Positions 19,743-28,516 of a DNA stretch of 41,426 nt are shown one piece after another. A program made the translations under genes and the position numbers. Position 1 is the first letter of the stretch. Each line of letters starts with the position of its first letter. Under the pieces are notes generated by a model. That model did no database searches. It worked only from the letters and a program-made list of their open reading frames with translations, and was not told where the DNA came from. Source of the stretch: Mesostigma viride (taxonomy: Eukaryota; Streptophyta; Mesostigmatophyceae; Mesostigmatales; Mesostigmataceae); contig RPFO01000719.1 in assembly GCA_009746045.1 (NCBI GenBank), positions 1 to 41,426 on the forward strand, given 5' to 3'.

Positions 19743-19871
19743 GGGCAACGTACTTCATGAAGGGCCTTGAACGGCGTGCCTCCGGGCATGTCAATTAGTG
19801 TCACATGTATGCTTCCACTTATTGTTTTAATGAAGATGCTGGTTTTTGTGGGAGCTACGTGGGACATGAAT
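19743..19871. repeat. Family 1 direct repeat B2
   Basis: 129-bp copy of B1 forming the right end of the element; it ends GACATGAAT. Confidence 0.9.
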
Positions 19872-19879
19872 AATGTTAG

Positions 19880-20160
19880 CCCGTTACGCAGATTTGTCTG
19901 TGGTTCCGCTTACAGCAGTATTAACCACCCGTTACGCGGATTTCGGGCAAGTGGGTATCCTCCTACATTACATGTATCCAATTATGGACGGGAGATTTAA
20001 AATGGGAAACAAGTATCAGCGAACCCAGAATCAAGGTATCCACGCAACGGTTTTTTCGGGGAAATGGGTATATTTTATTAGCCAATTATGGACCAAAGAG
20101 GTGAGAGGGGAAATGAGTATCAGCGAATCCTAATGAAGGTGGGCCCACGCAACGGTTTTG
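19880..20160. repeat. Imperfect tandem duplication, about 104 bp
   Basis: Two diverged units begin CCAATTATGGAC (19978 and 20082) and share AGTATCAGCGAA and CACGCAACGGTTTT. A short CCGTTACGC(A/G)GATTT motif is also repeated just upstream (19882 and 19929). No gene is seen between 19872 and 20600. Confidence 0.7.
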
Positions 20161-20599
20161 AATAAACGGCTATGTACATATAGACACATAGAACTGAACA
20201 AAACTATAGTAGCTCACTCGTCGTTCACTTGTTAGTCGTAACGGATCCAGTCAGTCAGTTTGCAAGTTCAGTTGGCAAGTACGGAAACACACCGTTAAAC
20301 GGACCACCAACCGCGTGTGTACGTCACTCTAATGTAATGTATATAATCAAGAATAACAGGGGACGGTTAACGTATCCTTTACGCAGCTTTTTCGTTCAGG
20401 ACATGTTGAAATAACAACAGTGAGGTCAGTGGTTCGGACCCTCCAAGTGCCGAATTTTTTACGAACTAGCGCATTCACAAACCTTGCACTGGGGACGCGG
20501 TGGTTGTGTACCATTACCCCGGCCTAATTCTAGCATTGTACACAAGCGGCGGTGGCTAGCAGTAAAGAAGGGCATCCTAGTCATAACGCTGGGCAAGTT

Positions 20600-21150
20600 T
20601 GAAAGCACCAACGGCCGTTGAGTAGGAAAAAATAAGAGCAGGAGAAGAGCACGTCGACGTTTCAACAGAAAGACAAAAATATTGAACCCCGAGTACCAAA
20701 GAAAATGCTTTCATGCATGTCCACCCCGACGAGGCACAAATTCATGCATGCCCACCCCGACGAGGCACAAATTAATGAACGACAGATTTCTCACCCCCCC
20801 CCCGGCACATGGCACAAGTGCCATCGCACGCACACACATTGTAGACAGGGTTTCGAGAGTCCAACGGCCGTTGGCTCGGAGAAATTGACAGTACACCCGT
20901 GAAGACATTAAAATTATCACTTGGTTGTGGTTGTCTTATGTGTGTGCCTTGTCATTTCCCAAGGTCAAAAGCCGTCAACTTCTGCACCTCTTGTCCCTCC
21001 CACCCGTACGCACTAAGCATGCCCACCTTACACTACCACATGTGGCTCTTGAGAAAACTCCCCCCGACGATGCACATGTGCCATCTCACGCACACACCTT
21101 TAGACAAGGTTATCAGTTTTTCGGAGTCCAACGGCCGTTGGCTCCGAGAA
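20600..21150. repeat. Diverged tandem repeats of about 250-270 bp carrying a palindrome
   Basis: CAACGGCCGTTG recurs at 20609-20620, 20861-20874 and 21128-21141, the last two as the 14-bp perfect palindrome CCAACGGCCGTTGG in the context GAGTCC...CTC(G/C)GAGAAAT. Flanking motifs (CACATG...GTGCCAT, CACGCACACAC, TAGACA) recur in the same order before the last two, so these are decayed tandem copies. No gene is recognised. Confidence 0.65.
20711..20772. repeat. 31-bp perfect-period tandem duplication
   Basis: Two 31-bp units starting TCATGCATG(T/C)CCACC, with a single mismatch. Confidence 0.9.
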
Positions 21151-21598
21151 ATGCTGTTACAACGCAAAATTACAATGGTGACATCCACGAGCTAGTGGTA
21201 CGCCGAACAAGTGCTTGTATGACATATGGCGACTGCCCGTGAGGAAAAGTCCACCACCACACACGGACAGTTTTTTGAGTCCAACGCACGAACAGACGTA
21301 ATGCACACCAAGTGACCAAGTGGCAAGATAAAAACACCCTTGCCAATCTCTACCCATAAAAACTTAGCCCCGAAATCCGTAGCTTTTAAGTAATTAATTT
21401 GTACATTGTAGATGACAATGCAGCGATCACATGTATTCTGGAACCAACACGTTTTTACCTTGTCCAAGTTATCCATGGCTAGAAAGTTGTTGTAAATACA
21501 CGATGTGGCCACACACGCCATAGATGAAAATCATAACCAGCTCACGCACATGATCATGGAAGGGGACTATCTATTGATCTCAAAATAGAAAGCTCAAG
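21150..21598. other. No feature recognised
   Basis: AT-richer than its surroundings, with no coding, RNA or clear repeat signal beyond a partial GAGTCCAACG motif at 21278. Confidence 0.4.
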
Positions 21599-21654
21599 AC
21601 ACCCTACACCCTACACCCTACACCCTACACCATACATCCTACAACCTACACCCT
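21599..21654. repeat. Telomere-like heptamer tract (ACACCCT)n
   Basis: Eight 7-bp units, the first four perfect and the rest with one change each except the last. The other strand reads AGGGTGT, one base from the plant-type TTTAGGG in permuted form. The tract is interstitial and short. Confidence 0.7.
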
Positions 21655-21690
21655 TAACTCTCCACCCTTAGCTTACGTGACCTATTTTTC

Positions 21691-21758
21691 GGAGAAATGT
21701 CCGAGTGGAATGCTATGTATGGGGTAACTTTCCCAAGGGTTCGAATCCCTCTTTCTCC
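21691..21758 (+). pseudogene. tRNA-Ser-like relic lacking the anticodon arm
   Basis: The sequence starts GGAGAAATGTCCGAGTGG and ends GGTTCGAATCCC then TCTTTCTCC. The 7-bp acceptor stem (GGAGAAA with TTTCTCC) is fully paired, box A and box B-like parts are excellent, and GGGTAACTTTCCC can form the long variable arm of serine tRNAs. The total of 68 nt is about 20 short: the segment between D-arm and variable arm is too small for an anticodon stem-loop. The style (ATGTCCGAGTGG, GGTTCGAATCCCT) is that of plastid or bacterial trnS, so an organelle-derived insertion with an internal deletion is likely. Not expected to be a functional tRNA. Confidence 0.6.
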
Positions 21759-21856
21759 ATTAGAGTTTTGTTTAGCTTCTATTCTCGTCTACACATAATT
21801 CACACGAAGTACGCTTGCAAATACTTTATTACTATTTGTTACTAATATTATAATTG

Positions 21857-21994
21857 TTGTGTGTGTGTGTTGTTCACATGTGCGTGTGTGTGTTGTGTGT
21901 GTTGTGTGTGTTGTGCGTGTGCGTGTGCGTGTGCGTGTGCGTGTGCGTGTGCGTGTGCGTGTGCGTGTGCGTGTGCGTGTGCGTGTGTGTGTAT
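21857..21994. repeat. GT-rich simple repeat, (GTGTGC)n
   Basis: TGTGTGT and TGTTG units pass into about 13 copies of GTGCGT, at the left border of the 40-bp satellite. Confidence 0.9.
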
Positions 21995-22027
21995 ATAATT
22001 TTTTGTTGTGTGTGTGTTGTGTGTTGT

Positions 22028-24408
22028 ACGTGCAAGGTGTATGTAGATGTGTGTGCAGCCGGCCCTTGCGTGCGCGGTGTGTGTACGTTTCTGTGCAGCC
22101 GCCCCTTGCGTGCGCGGTGGATGTACATGTGTGGGCAGTTGCCCCTTGCGTGCGCGGTGTATGTACATGTGTTTGCACTTGCCCCTTGCGTGCATGGTGT
22201 GTGTACGTGTGTGTGCAGCCGCCCCTTGCGTGCGCGGTGTATGTACGTGTGTGTGCATGCCGGCCCTTGCGTGCATGGTGTGTGTACGTGTGTGTGCAGC
22301 CGCCCCTTACGTGCGCGAGTATGTACATGTGAGTGCAGCCGACCCTTGCGTGCGCGGTGGATGTACATGTGTGGGCAGTTGCCCCTTGCGTGCGCGGTGT
22401 ATGTACATGTGTGTGCAGCCGCCCCTTGCGTGCATGGTGTATGTACATGTGTGTGCAGTCGACCCGTGCGTGCGCAGTGGATGTACGTGTGTGGGTAGCC
22501 GTCCCGTGCGCGGCGTGCGCGGTGGATCTACGTGCGCGGTGTATGTACATGTGTGTGCAGCCGCCCCTTGCGTGCATGGTGTGTGTACATGTGAGTGCAG
22601 CCGGCCCTTGCGTGCGCGGTGTATGTACGTGTGAGTGCAGCAGCTGCCCCTTGCGTGCGCAGTGCATGTACATGTGTGGGCAGTTGCCCCTTGCGTGGGC
22701 GGTGTATGTACATGTGTTTGCACTCGCCCCTTGCGTGCGCGGTGTATGTACGTGTGTGTGCAGCCGCCCCTTGCGCGCGCGGTGGATGTACATGTGTGTG
22801 CAGCCGCCCCTTGTGTGCGCGGTGTGTGTACATGTGAGTTCAGTTGCCCCGGGCGTGCGCGTTGTATGTACGTTTCTGTGCATGCCGGCCCTTGCGTGCA
22901 TGGTGTATGTACATGTGTTTGCACTCGCCCCTTGTGTGCATGGTGTATGTACGTGTGTGTGCAGCCGCCCCTTGCGTGCATGGTGTATGTACATGTGTGT
23001 GCAGTCGCCCCGTGCGTGCGCAGTGGATGTACGTGTGTGGGTAGCCGTCCCTTGCGTGCGCGGTGGATCTACGTGCGCGGTGTGTGTACGTGTGTGTGCA
23101 GCCGCCCCTTGCGTGCATGGTGTGTGTACATGTGTGTGCAGCCGCCCCTTGCGTGCATGGTGTGTGTACGTGCATGTGTGTGCAGCCGGCCCTTGCGTGC
23201 ATGGTGTGTGTACGTGTGTGTGCAGCCGGCCCTTGCGTGCGCGGTGTATGTACGTTTGTGTGCAGCCGTCCCTTCCGTGCATGGTTTGTGTACATGTGTG
23301 TGCAGCCACCCCTTGCGTGCATGGTGTATGTACATGTGAGTGCAGCCGGCCCTTGCGTGCGCGGTGTATGTACGTGTGTGTGCACTCGCCCCTTGCGTGC
23401 GCGGTGGATGTACGTGTGTGCGCACTCGCCCCTTGCGTGCATGGTGTATGTACATGTGAGTGCAGCCGGCCCTTGCGTGCGCGGTGTATGTACATGTGTG
23501 TGCAGTCGACCCGTGCGTGCGCAGTGGATGTACGTGTGTGGGTAGCCGTCCCTTGCGTGCGCGGTGGATCTACGTGCGCGGTGTATGTACATGTGTGTGC
23601 AGCCGCCCCTTGCGTGCATGGTGTGTGTACATGTGAGTGCAGCCGTCCCTTGCGTGCGCGGTGTATGTACGTGTGAGTGCAGCTGCCCCTTGCGTGCGCA
23701 GTGTATGTACATGTGTGGGCAGTTGCCCCTTGCGTGCGCGGTGTATGTACATGTGTTTGCACTCGCCCCTTGCGTGCGCGGTGTATGTACGTGTGTGTGC
23801 AGCCGCCCCTTGCGTGCTTTGTGTGTGTACATGTGAGTGCAGCTGGCCCTTCCGTGCATGGTGTGTGTACGTGTGTGTGCAGTTGCCCCTTGCGTGCGCG
23901 TTGTATGTACGTTTCTGTGCATGCCGGCCCTTGCGTGCATGGTGTATGTACATGTGTTTGCACTCGCCCCTTGTGTGCATGGTGTATGTACGTGTGTGTG
24001 CAGCCGCCCCTTGCGTGCATGGTGTATGTACATGTGTGTGCAGTCGCCCCGTGCGTGCGCAGTGGATGTACGTGTGTGGGTAGCCGTCCCTTGCGTGCGC
24101 GGTGGATCTACGTGCGCGGTGTGTGTACGTGTGTGTGCAGCCGCCCCTTGCGTGCATGGTGTGTGTACATGTGTGTGCAGCCGCCCCTTGCGTGCATGGT
24201 GTGTGTACGTGCATGTGTGTGCAGCCGGCCCTTGCGTGCATGGTGTGTGTACGTGTGTGTGCAGCCGGCCCTTGCGTGCGCGGTGTATGTACGTTTGTGT
24301 GCAGCCGTCCCTTCCGTGCATGGTTTGTGTACATGTGTGTGCAGCCGGCCCTGGCGTGCATGGTGTGTGTACGTGTGTGTGCAGCCGGCCCTTGCGTGCG
24401 CGGTGTAT
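22028..24408. repeat. 40-bp satellite array, segment 1
   Basis: About 59 tandem copies of a 40-bp GC-rich monomer (GTACGTGTGTGTGCAGCCGC, then CCCTTGCGTGCGCGGTGTAT) with recurrent variants (CATG for CGCG, ACATGTGAG, TTTGCACTCG). A truncated marker monomer (GGTAGCCGTCCC, then GTGGATCTACG) recurs near 22495, 23040, 23550 and 24079, giving a higher-order period of about 12-14 monomers. Long open frames on both strands are by-products of the stop-poor monomer. Confidence 0.95.
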
Positions 24409-24722
24409 TTTGTGAGCTCACGCTCGTTCTATCTATGACCTGCGGAAGTCTCAAAGGGGGAGGGGAGGCCGCAGTAGACAGGTCTGACTAGGTAGCCAGT
24501 ACTAGGGGGGGGGGTACGGTGTTGTGGGGGGGGGTACCGGGGACGGTACTGTGGACCGGGTCCAATTTGTGTTGTGGACCGGGGGCAGTCCTGTGGACCG
24601 GGGACGGCGCGGCGCCACTGGCCTGTTGGTCAGTGGGCTGGCGTCCGTCACCCCACCTACGACTAGGTAGACGGTGGATACTTAGGGTTGTGGCGGGGCA
24701 ACAACCACTCCTCTTTGCAGCT
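24409..24722. repeat. Family 2 copy 1, direct repeat C1
   Basis: Starts TTTGTGAGCTCACG and ends CTCTTTGCAGCT. Differs from C2 only in G-run length. Confidence 0.9.
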
Positions 24723-25661
24723 GTGTCGACGGCCCACTGACGGCGTGTGTGCACTGCTATGGCGGTGCCGAATGTAAATCACAGCTACCGGCCTCCGAAT
24801 TATTATTCGGGGGCCTGGTTTATTTAAGGTTATGACGGCTGCGCGACGGGGGTCGGCAGCACCCCAATAACTTGCCGTTCGAAGTGCAGGCGGTAGCTGC
24901 CAGTGCCAGATTGTTTTATTTCTGCTGCGTTGTACTCGCCACCCCGGGCTCGCGGGAGGGGTCTGGATAGACGCGGGAGTGACTCTTGATCGGACAACTA
25001 AAGCGGGGCAGTCGTGGTGCTAGGGTGGCAACAGCTACAGGCGGAGGGGGAATACGCCGCAGGCAAGTTCGTGGTGTATCGTATGTGCTGGGCCTGGCTA
25101 ATGAATATCGTCAAGAATAGTGCATGAGCGCGCTATACGAGCATGGGAAGAAGGGGGAATCGAGCCCCCAGGCCAGCATAGGAGCGGGGTGGCTGCAGCC
25201 CCAGCGCCAGGGGGGGCAGCACCCTAAACAGCCTAACATTTCCTCGTGCCAAGTGAGGCGACAGCGGCCGGCGGCCAGCGCGGAATGGTGGGGTCGTTGC
25301 CGCGTAATTTAAGCGGGGACGAGTTGTTGGGACTGACGGTGCACAGCGGGGAAGGGGAAGGATGTTAGGGCGGGGCGATAGCGGATCCCAGACGCAGCTG
25401 CGTCATTGGGGTGCCGGGGGTGCTATGCCTGTGAAGAAAGGTGTACAAAGAATTGCCGAGCCTGCAGGGGTGGCTGCCGAGGGCAGTGCCCACATGGGTG
25501 AGAACCCCCCGCAGTGGGGGGTCCCTACGGGGATACTTTTGGCTTCCCCCTTGTATTGCCGCCTGGTTAATGAAGCACTGGTAGCGGCAGGGGACAAGGG
25601 GGGCGACGAGAAGTCTGGGCCATACGACAGCTTGCGGCCAAGTGGCCAGGTAGTGGGTGCG
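24723..25661. other. Internal region of family 2 copy 1
   Basis: Contains a plus-strand frame (25362-25748, 128 codons running into D1) with no recognisable domain. In copy 2 the same frame is broken by a C-run length difference (six C near 25505, seven near 36653), so it is either not a protein or one copy carries an error. Confidence 0.6.
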
Positions 25662-25868
25662 GGATGTTACAAAGCCCAGGTCCTCTTGACTGGCCCAGGT
25701 CCTTATGACTGGTATGATGTTTCGGCCCTTGTTGTGTGGCCTAGTTAGCTTAGAAACTGCAGATTCTTAGGTTAGCTAATGGCTTGGACGTGTGCCTAAC
25801 ACGTATTTGTAATAAACATGTTTCTCTGGCAGCCCCTCACTCCAATGGAACTAAAGCAGCAATTGGAT
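25662..25868. repeat. Family 2 copy 1, direct repeat D1
   Basis: 207 bp abutting C2; contains TTTGTAATAAACATG, a possible poly(A) site, and ends CAATTGGAT. Confidence 0.9.
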
Positions 25869-26181
25869 TTTGTGAGCTCACGCTCGTTCTATCTATGACC
25901 TGCGGAAGTCTCAAAGGGGGAGGGGAGGCCGCAGTAGACAGGTCTGACTAGGTAGCCAGTACTAGGGGGGGGGTACGGTGTTGTGGGGGGGGGTACCGGG
26001 GACGGTACTGTGGACCGGGTCCAATTTGTGTTGTGGACCGGGGGCAGTCCTGTGGACCGGGGACGGCGCGGCGCCACTGGCCTGTTGGTCAGTGGGCTGG
26101 CGTCCGTCACCCCACCTACGACTAGGTAGACGGTGGATACTTAGGGTTGTGGCGGGGCAACAACCACTCCTCTTTGCAGCT
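25869..26181. repeat. Family 2 copy 1, direct repeat C2
   Basis: Copy of C1. Like C1 of this element it has GGCCTGTTGG, whereas both C repeats of copy 2 have GGCCGGTTGG. Confidence 0.9.
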
Positions 26182-26208
26182 CCCACCCACCCACCCTTGC
26201 TGCCAGAC
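26182..26208. other. C-rich spacer between C2 and D2
   Basis: Starts with the 18-nt CCCACCCACCCACCCTTG shared with family 1, followed by CTGCCAGAC. Confidence 0.85.
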
Positions 26209-26415
26209 GGATGTTACAAAGCCCAGGTCCTCTTGACTGGCCCAGGTCCTTATGACTGGTATGATGTTTCGGCCCTTGTTGTGTGGCCTAGTTAGCTTAG
26301 AAACTGCAGATTCTTAGGTTAGCTAATGGCTTGGACGTGTGCCTAACACGTATTTGTAATAAACATGTTTCTCTGGCAGCCCCTCACTCCAATGGAACTA
26401 AAGCAGCAATTGGAT
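26209..26415. repeat. Family 2 copy 1, direct repeat D2
   Basis: 207-bp copy of D1 forming the right end; it ends CAATTGGAT directly against satellite DNA. Confidence 0.9.
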
Positions 26416-27755
26416 GTACGTTTGTGTGCACTCGCCCCTTGCGTGCGCGGTGTATGTACGTGTGTGCGCACTCGCCCCTTGCGTGCATGGTGTATGTACA
26501 CGTGAGTGCAGCCGGCCCTTGCGTGCGCGGTGTATGTACGTGTGTGTGCACTCGCCCCTTGCGTGCGCGGTGGATGTACGTGTGTGCGCACTCGCCCCTT
26601 GCGTGCATGGTGTATGTACATGTGAGTGCAGCCGGCCCTTGCGTGCGCGGTGTATGTACATGTGTGTGCAGTCGACCCGTGCGTGCGCAGTGGATGTACG
26701 TGTGTGGGTAGCCGTCCCTTGCGTGCGCGGTGGATCTACGTGCATGGTGTGTGTACATGTGAGTGCAGCCGTCCCTTGCGTGCGCGGTGTATGTACGTGT
26801 GAGTGCAGCTGCCCCTTGCGTGCGCAGTGTATGTACATGTGTGGGCAGTTGCCCCTTGCGTGCGCGGTGTATGTACATGTGAGTGCAGCCGCTCCTCGCG
26901 TGCATGGTGGATGTACGTGTGTGTGCAGTCGCCCCTTGCGTGCGCGGTGTGTGTGTAAGTGTGCGTGCAGTCGCTCCTTGCGTGCGCGGTGGATAGACGT
27001 GTGTGTGCAGCCGGCCCTTGCGTGCGCGGTGTATGTACGTGTGTGTGCACTCGCCCCTTGCGTGCGCGGTGGATGTACGTGTGTGCGCACTTGCCCCTTG
27101 CGTGCATGGTGTATGTACATGTGAGTGCAGCCGGCCCTTGCGTGCGCGGTGTATGTACATGTGTGTGCAGTTGCCCCTTGCGTGCGCAGTGGATGTACGT
27201 GTGTGGGTAGCCGTCCCTTGCGTGCGCGGTGGATCTACGTGCATGGTGTGTGTACATGTGAGTGCAGCCGTCCCTTGCGTGCGCGGTGTATGTACGTGTG
27301 AGTGCAGCTGCCCCTTGCGTGCGCAGTGTATGTACATGTGTGGGCAGTTGCCCCTTGCGTGCGCGGTGTATGTACATGTGTTTGCACTCGCCCCTTGCGT
27401 GCGCGGTGTATGTACGTGTGTGTGCAGCCGCCCCTTGCGTGCTTTGTGTGTGTACATGTGAGTGCAGCTGGCCCTTCCGTGCATGGTGTGTGTACGTGTG
27501 TGTGCAGTTGCCCCTTGCGTGCGCGTTGTATGTACGTTTCTGTGCATGCCGGCCCTTGCGTGCATGGTGTATGTACATGTGTTTGCACTCGCCCCTTGTG
27601 TGCATGGTGTATGTACGTGTGTGTGCAGCCGCCCCTTGCGTGCATGGTGTATGTACATGTGTGTGCAGTCGCCCCGTGCGTGCGCAGTGGATGTACGTGT
27701 GTGGGTAGCCGTCCCTTGCGTGCGCGGTGGATCTACGTGCGCGGTGTGTGTACGT
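26416..27755. repeat. 40-bp satellite array, segment 2
   Basis: About 33 monomers with marker monomers near 26707, 27189 and 27709. The last 500 bp closely match 23580-24110 and 38130-38640, showing higher-order duplication. A 40-bp monomer variant with GTGTGTAAGTGTGCG occurs near 26950 and again near 37845. Confidence 0.95.
27751..27755. repeat. 5-bp target-site duplication (left)
   Basis: TACGT directly before the left LTR, repeated at 35255-35259. Joining the flanks restores an ordinary satellite monomer. Confidence 0.9.
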
Positions 27756-28133
27756 AGTTATGCAACACAAAGCTGGAATGCTCGGGCGCTGCCAAATGGC
27801 GTGTGTGTGCGTGAACGACGAGACACCTTGGCATTAGGATAATGTGGCACATATACTGCTGGCCAGCCGTCAACGATGGCTGGCCAGACTTTGCGTAAGT
27901 TAAACTAACTTACTGATCCTGGACGGACTAACCTATCAGTTACAACCTGATCTAGTCAGTCCTAACATGACAACTACAGTCCCGGTACTGAGGTACCGGC
28001 TCATCACATACTGAGTACAGCCACGTGTCCATGCCACGACTGTTCTAGTCCAGCACCGTCCCAGTACCCAATTGGGCGCCGGCGGTGCTGGCACGTGTCC
28101 ACTTAGGCTACAGGCGGGAGACTTAGACTAACT
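27756..28133 (-). repeat. 3' LTR of the Copia-type element
   Basis: 378 bp with short terminal inverted repeats (AGTTA/TAACT). It holds three inverted repeats able to form hairpins: CTGGCCAGCC/GGCTGGCCAG (27859-27887), GTAAGTTA/TAACTTAC (27895-27913) and CCGGTAC/GTACCGG near 27983-28000. The purine-rich AAAGTGGG (minus strand) lies directly next to it internally (28134-28141) as a possible polypurine tract. Confidence 0.92.
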
Positions 28134-28516
28134 CCCACTTTAAGTTTTCTTTGGGTTTCAACAGAAACACACATAGCCATCAAATGGACGCAGCCATTCC
28201 CAATGCCTTAAAAAACTGTCAGATAACCTACTAGGACCCAAAGGTCACCTCACACATGTACAAGAGATGCATTAAAAAGGCCCCATGTCTCAAGCATGGT
28301 TTCTTAACTGAGTGAGATGGGTGCTCCAGGCCCCAGCATGTCATGGTCATCCAAACAAGTGTCTCACAAAATTTTATTCAATAAATAACACATTCATCAT
28401 GTCCCAACTTTCTAGACCAGTGCTTCTCACTGTCAGAAAACTACCCAGCTGCCACTGCAGCCTTTCAGCTGCAGTATTAGGCAGGGGGTCATGGGCTAAC
28501 ATGTACAATGTGCCAG
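28134..28516 (-). other. 3' untranslated internal region of the Copia-type element
   Basis: About 380 bp between the pol stop codon and the 3' LTR with no coding signal. Confidence 0.7.

Larger units (their letters stand above)
17910..19871. mobile_element. Non-autonomous split-direct-repeat element, family 1 (DIRS/PAT-like)
   Basis: The order is A1 (17910-18327), internal (18328-19162), B1 (19163-19291), A2 (19292-19709), 33-bp spacer, B2 (19743-19871). A1 and A2 are both 418 bp, B1 and B2 both 129 bp, and each pair appears identical by eye. This A1-internal-B1A2-B2 arrangement is the diagnostic split direct repeat of PAT-group DIRS retrotransposons and of TOC1. The B1/A2 junction and both outer ends share the trinucleotide AAT (17907-17909, 19289-19291, 19869-19871), which would be the crossover core; there is no longer target duplication. 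The 0.84-kb interior encodes no reverse transcriptase, RNase H or tyrosine recombinase, so mobility must depend on another element. Confidence 0.8.
24409..26415 (+). mobile_element. Non-autonomous split-direct-repeat element, family 2, copy 1
   Basis: The order is C1 (24409-24722), internal (24723-25661), D1 (25662-25868), C2 (25869-26181), C-rich spacer, D2 (26209-26415). It has the same A-internal-B-A-B logic as the element at 17910, with unrelated sequence. It interrupts one satellite monomer: the left flank ends GCGCGGTGTAT and the right flank continues GTACGTTTGTG, so removing the element restores a normal monomer with no duplicated target beyond the AT core. Strand is inferred from TGTAATAAA, resembling an algal poly(A) signal, in D1 and D2. 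No RT, RNase H or tyrosine recombinase is encoded. Confidence 0.82.

Noticed and set aside
21789-24454. Long His/Thr/Arg-rich minus-strand and Cys/Val-rich plus-strand frames
   Set aside because: They follow the 40-bp satellite in several frames at once with no start, splice or domain evidence.
25362-25748. A 128-codon protein of the family 2 element
   Set aside because: The frame is broken in the other near-identical copy and has no recognisable domain; it remains possible if the copy 2 C-run is an error.
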